DNA of 64,000 nt from Lachnoclostridium sp. Marseille-P6806 (GTDB lineage Bacteria; Bacillota; Clostridia; Lachnospirales; Lachnospiraceae). Below are positions 59,843 through 64,000 of the stretch, piece by piece; position 1 is the stretch's first letter; the number at the start of each line of letters is the position of its first letter. A program made the position numbers and the translations under genes. Under the pieces are notes generated by a model that worked only from the letters and a program-made list of their open reading frames with translations, was not told the DNA's origin and did no database searches. Location: the NCBI RefSeq assembly GCF_900625025.1, contig NZ_LR130574.1:248001-312000 (forward strand), read 5' to 3'.

Positions 59843-59925
59843 GCCCGCACCGCACATTGCCGCGCTGCGCGCTCACCGCACAACGTCATCTATAGCGCAA
59901 AGACCGCACATGCGCAGGATCTGAT

Positions 59926-61374
59926 CTACTGCACAGTGATCACCGCCCGGGCGTAGGCCGCCATGTACTCCGGATGTTCGCCCCTGGCGCTGTCTCTGCA
60001 GGTCACCATCAGATGAATCGTATCTCCTGCCGAAGCATCCTCCGGGACGGTAAAGCGCACAGTCCCGTCTCTTCCGTCCGCGCTCTGAGAGCTCTCCAGT
60101 CGGATCTCTTCCTGACCCCTATACCGGTCCGCCGCGGCGTAACGCCAGAAAGTCAGTCGCATCGCGTCGCCATCCGGATCCTCCGCACACACATGAAGCG
60201 TAATTTCTTCTCCCGCCCCGGCAGTCCGTTCGAGTCCTCCATCCACCTGCAACAAGGGACAGTGATTGGTCTGCAGCCGGTCCGCCGTCTGCGTCCAGGA
60301 AGCTCTTGCCGCGAAGTCATTCATCCAGTCTGCGATCCAACGGGACAGGGCATAAGCCTTTCCATCCACCTGCCCGCAGCTTTCATCCTCTGCACTCAGC
60401 CAGTAATCGGTCCTCGGATCAAAATCGTGCTCCGATGTTCTCTCGTAGCGGCCGCCCCAGCCTCCCCAGGAGGGATCCTCGAGAGATCGAAGCCCTCTGT
60501 CCAGGAGATACAGGAAAGACGGCGAATCTCCCTCGGAAATCATATCGTATTTTGTGTGCGGAACATGTCCCCACCAGTTGCCGGCAAGAAGATCCGGATT
60601 ATCTCCAAATTGTGATCCCGGCTCTTCGCCGTCATAATGATGCCCGTCCCCCCAGGTATGGTAGCGGGCCATGAATGCCCCTTTGTCCAGGAGATGTTCT
60701 TTCATCCATGGCGCCGAAAAGCACTCCAGAGCCTCCACAGGGTCCCCTTTCGGGCCATACAGAAAAGCAACAGGAAGAATCGTCATGCAATGGATCATCT
60801 GCACATCCGGCCACACTGGGGAAATGTAATCTCTGTATGTATCGTCCTGGGTCACAATCATCACAATGACCAGAGTATCCGATACTTTCCGGCGGATCTT
60901 TCCCCAGTCCGCAGAGTCCCTGTATTCCTCCTCGATCGAACGAAGCGCCCGGGCCACAGTGCTCGTCCCTCCTCCAATCTGTACATAGAGCTTTCCCGGC
61001 TTGTCTTTAAGAATCGCTTCCCGGATCAGCTCAGACCCTTCTGTCACCTCCTCCATCTCCGACACCATGCGGACATTGCCGATCGCCACGATACTGCGGA
61101 GATAATCCGGATCCGGGTACGCCGGATCATGAGCCTTAAGATTCGGCCACACCTTTTCATAGTCATTGATATATTCATACATCCATGCCGGATCCGCCCA
61201 GCGCATCGGAGGAATCCCTTTCTCCGGGATTCCCTGATAATGGAACTTTGAGCCGGAATAGACGATTCCCTCCAGATCTATGTCGTTGGCATAGAGCAGC
61301 AGATGCAGGAACGTGTTCATATCATCGCATTCCCCATCATTGGTGTAGATAGTGCGCACTTTCTGTTGAGCCAT
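59926..61374 (-). CDS. DUF1593 (Sde182-like) glycan-associated hydrolase
   Basis: 482 aa. N-terminal nucleoside-hydrolase-like DUF1593 domain (RTIYTNDGECDDMNTFLHLLLYANDIDLEGIVY, with the acidic metal-binding loop; YVQIGGGTSTVARAL) and a C-terminal Ig-like domain ending YARAVITVQ. Homologues occur near plant-polysaccharide genes; the substrate is not known. No signal peptide. RBS AAGGGGG before ATG 61374. Preceded by a gene remnant and followed by the truncated transporter genes, in one minus-strand locus. Confidence 0.88.
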   Translation of the reverse strand: MAQQKVRTIYTNDGECDDMNTFLHLLLYANDIDLEGIVYSGSKFHYQGIPEKGIPPMRWADPAWMYEYINDYEKVWPNLKAHDPAYPDPDYLRSIVAIGNVRMVSEMEEVTEGSELIREAILKDKPGKLYVQIGGGTSTVARALRSIEEEYRDSADWGKIRRKVSDTLVIVMIVTQDDTYRDYISPVWPDVQMIHCMTILPVAFLYGPKGDPVEALECFSAPWMKEHLLDKGAFMARYHTWGDGHHYDGEEPGSQFGDNPDLLAGNWWGHVPHTKYDMISEGDSPSFLYLLDRGLRSLEDPSWGGWGGRYERTSEHDFDPRTDYWLSAEDESCGQVDGKAYALSRWIADWMNDFAARASWTQTADRLQTNHCPLLQVDGGLERTAGAGEEITLHVCAEDPDGDAMRLTFWRYAAADRYRGQEEIRLESSQSADGRDGTVRFTVPEDASAGDTIHLMVTCRDSARGEHPEYMAAYARAVITVQ

Positions 61375-61395
61375 CGTTTTCCCCCTTTGCTCCTT

Positions 61396-61587
61396 TCAAT
61401 CCGGTTTCGTTAATACCCGTACCGTTTCGACGGGATTACCTTTTTCCCACAAGACATCCCTCAACATATCTGCTTCGTTCGCATATGTAAAAGAAATCTG
61501 GACTGGTGTTGATTCCGGCGGAAGCAGGACATCGGCGCCCCGCTCCGCATTTGCCTTGATAATGATCCTTTTTCTTACAGAATATTC
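61396..61587 (-). pseudogene. 63-residue C-terminal remnant of an unknown protein
   Basis: Minus-strand frame with no start codon, from just after a TGA (61590-61588) to the TGA at 61398. The peptide reads like a folded beta-rich C-terminus: GADVLLPPESTPVQISFTY, NEADMLRDVLWEKG, VETVRVLTKPD. It ends 21 bases before the DUF1593 start with normal operon spacing, so it is probably what is left of the gene that once preceded DUF1593. The family was not recognised. Confidence 0.5.
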
Positions 61588-61601
61588 TCAACGCTTTTCC
61601 C

Positions 61602-62966
61602 TTACATCTCTCTCGTGAGGTTCCTCACCCAGAGATATTTCCGGAAATGCAGCATCACCCAGGGGATCTTGCCCACCTCATCGAGGCAGGTACAGGCATA
61701 GACGACAAGCACGGGAAGATGCAGGACAAACGCGCCGGCAAAGGCCGCCGGGAGCGCGAAGCACCACATCGAAACCGCGAGCGAATACACATCGAACTTC
61801 GTGTCTCCGCCGCCGTCAAAGATGCCGTTGATCACCACGGTATTCACGCAGCGTCCGATCATGTAGACAGAGGTGATGACGAGCATTCCTACAAGGTAGC
61901 TCCGCGCTTTCTCCGTGAGTATCATGAAATGCGCGATGAGCGGCGTCGCGGCAAGAATCAGCCCCATCGTGAGGAAGCCGATCAGGAAAGAGAGGATGCA
62001 GAGCCGCTTGCCGTAGAGCTTCGCCTTTTCGAGCTTTCCCGCGCCCAGCTCATTGCCGAGAATGATCGCGCCGGCGCTGCTGATGCCGTTGCACAGGCAG
62101 CACATGAGATCACGGACGACCGCCGCCACAGAGTTGGCCGCCGCGGCGTCCGCCCCCATATGCCCCATGATCGCCGTATAGGAGGTGAAGCCCACGCCCC
62201 AGAGGAGCGACGCCCCGAGAATCGGAAAGGATATTTTGCGGAAATCCATATTCAGAAGCCGGTTTCGCCGCAGCAGACCGCGCAAACGGGGATGCAGAAA
62301 ACCGCTCTGATAAGAGGAAACCACGCACCAGATGAGCTGGATCACCCGGGAAATGAGCGTCGCCAGCGCCGCGCCGTCTGCCCCCATGGACGGCAGCCCG
62401 AGCAGCCCGTAGATAAAGATCGCATTGAGCACCACATTGAGCACGACCGCACCGGAGGAAATCCACGCACTGCGGCTTACATGCTCGGAGATGCGCATCA
62501 TGGTGAGGTAGCACTCCGAGAAACCGGTGAGCAGATACGACCACCCGGCGATCCGCAGATACCCCGCGCCGATGCGTGCAAGCTCCGCATCATTCGTAAA
62601 AAACAGCATCAGAAATTCCGGAAAAAACACGCAGGCAACAAAAAAGGCCGTGTCGATCAGCGTGATCATCCGGAGGATTCTGCAGAATATATCGTCCAGC
62701 GTCTTAAGATCCTGTTTCCCCCAGTACTGCGCTCCGAGTATCGACGCCGCACCCGTCTCCGCAAAGAGAAACATATTCATGACAAACTGCACCTGCGTCG
62801 CCAGAGAGACGGCCGCCATGGAGTTCTGATCGAGACGCCCCAGCATGACCGCGTCCGCAGCCGCCACCGAGGCCAGCATCAGACTCTGCAGAGCAATGGG
62901 AAGCGTGAGCGTGATCAGCTTCCGGTTAAAATTGTGATCGGTAAAAATACCCTCCCGCATCTGCAT
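61602..62966 (-). CDS. MATE-family efflux transporter
   Basis: 454 aa, twelve helices. Opening KLITLTLPIALQSLMLASVAAADAVMLGRLDQ and second-half repeat ISFPILGASLLWGVGFTSYTAIMG are typical. Related only distantly to the MATE at 53.2 kb. ATG 62966 follows GGAGG, supplied by the end of a leader repeat; the 34-codon upstream frame runs through that repeat. Exports an unknown compound with Na+ or H+. It follows aroK on the same strand. Confidence 0.93.
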   Translation of the reverse strand: MQMREGIFTDHNFNRKLITLTLPIALQSLMLASVAAADAVMLGRLDQNSMAAVSLATQVQFVMNMFLFAETGAASILGAQYWGKQDLKTLDDIFCRILRMITLIDTAFFVACVFFPEFLMLFFTNDAELARIGAGYLRIAGWSYLLTGFSECYLTMMRISEHVSRSAWISSGAVVLNVVLNAIFIYGLLGLPSMGADGAALATLISRVIQLIWCVVSSYQSGFLHPRLRGLLRRNRLLNMDFRKISFPILGASLLWGVGFTSYTAIMGHMGADAAAANSVAAVVRDLMCCLCNGISSAGAIILGNELGAGKLEKAKLYGKRLCILSFLIGFLTMGLILAATPLIAHFMILTEKARSYLVGMLVITSVYMIGRCVNTVVINGIFDGGGDTKFDVYSLAVSMWCFALPAAFAGAFVLHLPVLVVYACTCLDEVGKIPWVMLHFRKYLWVRNLTREM

Positions 62967-62970
62967 CTGA

Positions 62971-63100
62971 CCCTCCATACCGCAGCGCTTTACGCAAAAC
63001 ACGAGCTCCCAAAGCCATACAAGCGATTTTAGGGCTGTGATCAACGGTGGTTCCGGCTTCAGAACCAATCACTGCACAAAATCCCTGCCTCAGCGTCGGA
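62971..63100 (-). repeat. diverged leader repeat upstream of the MATE gene
   Basis: Homologous over about 120 bases to the 48.9-kb copy: shared blocks on the plus strand include GCTG(C/T)GATCA, GGCTTC-G-AC-AAT and GC-TCAGCG, and the end is GCGGTATGGAGGGTCAG in place of CGGCATGGAGGA. It overlaps the last bases of aroK and provides the RBS of the MATE gene. Confidence 0.55.
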
Positions 63101-63587
63101 TCACAGCAAGGAGCTTCTGCAGCGTCTCCTCCTGTGAACAACCCTTTTCATCAATCGTAATATCACTGTAACGCTCATACAGCGCCGTGCGCTCCTCATA
63201 GAGTCCGCGCTGCGTCTGTCCGGGCAGGAGAACAACGCCTCTCCTCCGGAAAGAGGAGCCCGTTCTTTTCCGCATCTCCTCAAACGAGATCCGGAGATAG
63301 ATGCAGCGCCCGTTCTCTTTCAGACGGCGCATGGCCCGTTCTCCGTATACTGCGCTCCCGCCGGTCGAGATAACGGTTTTTTCCGCCTGTATGCCGCTCA
63401 GAATCTCGTCCTCCACACGGATAAATTCCTCCGGGCCGTCCTCGGCGATGATCTCCGAAAGAAGCTTTCCGGTGGTTCTCTGAATCAGCAGATCCGTGTC
63501 AAGAAAGCGGTATCCCAGATATTTTGCCAGCATGACGCCGATGGTGCTCTTGCCGCTGCCGGGCAGACCGATCAGAACATAATTCAA
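63090..63587 (-). CDS. aroK: shikimate kinase-like protein, TTG start
   Basis: 165 aa. P-loop LIGLPGSGKSTIG, FLDTDLLIQ (shikimate-binding Asp region) and VISTGGSAVYGERAM (canonical GGG is GGS here), then a lid with FRRRG and a basic C-terminus. It phosphorylates shikimate in aromatic synthesis. The start is TTG 63587, which overlaps the TRAP permease stop (TTGA) and has GGAGG eight bases upstream; the longer frame lies inside the TRAP gene. Coupling to a TRAP transporter rather than to other aro genes is notable. Confidence 0.88.
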   Translation of the reverse strand: MNYVLIGLPGSGKSTIGVMLAKYLGYRFLDTDLLIQRTTGKLLSEIIAEDGPEEFIRVEDEILSGIQAEKTVISTGGSAVYGERAMRRLKENGRCIYLRISFEEMRKRTGSSFRRRGVVLLPGQTQRGLYEERTALYERYSDITIDEKGCSQEETLQKLLAVIRR

Positions 63588-64000
63588 TCCGCAATCCTCC
63601 GCGCCGTCGTCCGGCGTGCCGTCACAAGCTGCCACGAAAACGCCGCCGCAATAAGAACGAGTCCCGCCGCGTCCGTCACAAAATGCGGATCGATCAGCAT
63701 GATCCCCCCGGCCGCGCTCATCACACGGACCAGCGGATTCATATACGCCCTGAGATACCCCTCCAGCGCCGCCGCGAGAGCAAAAATGCCGATGAACGAC
63801 GTCACGCCGATCTGAACCACCTTTCCCGGCGTGGTGTCAATGAGCAGCATCGCCGGGCTGAAGCAGAAGACATACGGGACAATGAACACGGCAATTGCAA
63901 GCTTCGAGGCGTTGAGCGCGGTCTTCATAGGGTTGGACTTGGCAATCGCGGAGCCCGCGTAGGCCGCGAGAGCGACCGGCGGCGTAATGTCCGCAACGAT
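63584..64000 (-). CDS. TRAP transporter fused permease, C-terminal part
   Basis: 138 codons to the right edge, open upstream. DITPPVALAAYAGSAIA and FCFSPAMLLI are typical of the large DctM-like part of TRAP fused permeases (TAXI-type, TIGR02123 group), followed by three further C-terminal helices. Sodium-driven uptake of small organic acids through an extracytoplasmic binding protein, which would be encoded outside the window. Its stop overlaps the aroK start. Confidence 0.88.
   Translation of the reverse strand: MVADITPPVALAAYAGSAIAKSNPMKTALNASKLAIAVFIVPYVFCFSPAMLLIDTTPGKVVQIGVTSFIGIFALAAALEGYLRAYMNPLVRVMSAAGGIMLIDPHFVTDAAGLVLIAAAFSWQLVTARRTTARRIAD

Noticed and set aside
1-64000. tRNA or rRNA genes and insertion sequences
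   Set aside because: None was recognised on either strand by eye. A covariance or transposase search would be needed to exclude small or decayed ones.

Overview
The window looks like GC-rich Clostridia, most likely a Lachnospiraceae-type anaerobe (inference). Reasons: an adjacent pyruvate:ferredoxin oxidoreductase and clostridial 2[4Fe-4S] ferredoxin, a MecA adaptor, the conserved Firmicute blocks gdpP-rplI-dnaB and DUF951-rpsF-ssb-rpsR, many ABC sugar operons with lipoprotein binding proteins, and strong AGGAGG-type ribosome binding sites. Most genes lie on the minus strand. The high GC content creates many long antisense shadow frames.

Layout. 1-2.4 kb: a partial low-complexity ORF, a 1-kb gene-free stretch with tandem hairpins, mecA and a DUF1858 redox protein. 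2.6-6.6 kb: PFOR and ferredoxin behind a promoter with a palindromic operator. 6.7-15.4 kb: a LacI-controlled sugar operon (lacI, binding protein, beta-propeller/permease fusion, second permease, GH78 rhamnosidase) with a readable promoter and operator. 15.5-19 kb: a DUF6056 membrane protein and a flippase-like ABC exporter. 19-26.5 kb: dnaB, rplI, gdpP, a ycxB gene broken by an in-frame TGA, a low-GC msrAB preceded by an out-of-frame lipoprotein signal peptide, then rpsR, ssb, rpsF and DUF951. 26.5-33.8 kb: sirtuin, a small unknown protein, cutC, GH29 fucosidase and a complex-glycan ABC importer. 33.9-36.8 kb: a double-thioredoxin/CcdA-like fusion with a strong promoter, and ilvE.

36.9-48.8 kb is a polysaccharide cluster: AraC-type regulator, initiating sugar-phosphate transferase, Wzz-like protein, EpsG-type polymerase and six other glycosyltransferases. 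It carries a decayed YczE-like gene, a 32-bp tandem repeat and a long hairpin. 49-53 kb: DUF3810 peptidase-like protein, nitrilase-family amidase, NudC and YdcF, all read from one promoter. 53.2-61.6 kb: a MATE transporter, then a visibly eroding carbohydrate locus (two-component pseudogenes, two esterases, two damaged permeases, a 5'-truncated response regulator, a DUF1593 protein and a gene remnant). 61.6-64 kb: second MATE, shikimate kinase starting at TTG, and the C-terminus of a TRAP permease.

The most unusual signal is a dispersed, hairpin-rich repeat family placed directly 5' of several minus-strand genes (near 29.8, 46.5, 48.9 and 63.0 kb, with a minimal copy near 15.2 kb). It ends in a conserved segment containing the ribosome binding site of the following gene. 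The propeller-permease fusion and the cluster of recent gene-breaking mutations are the next most interesting observations.
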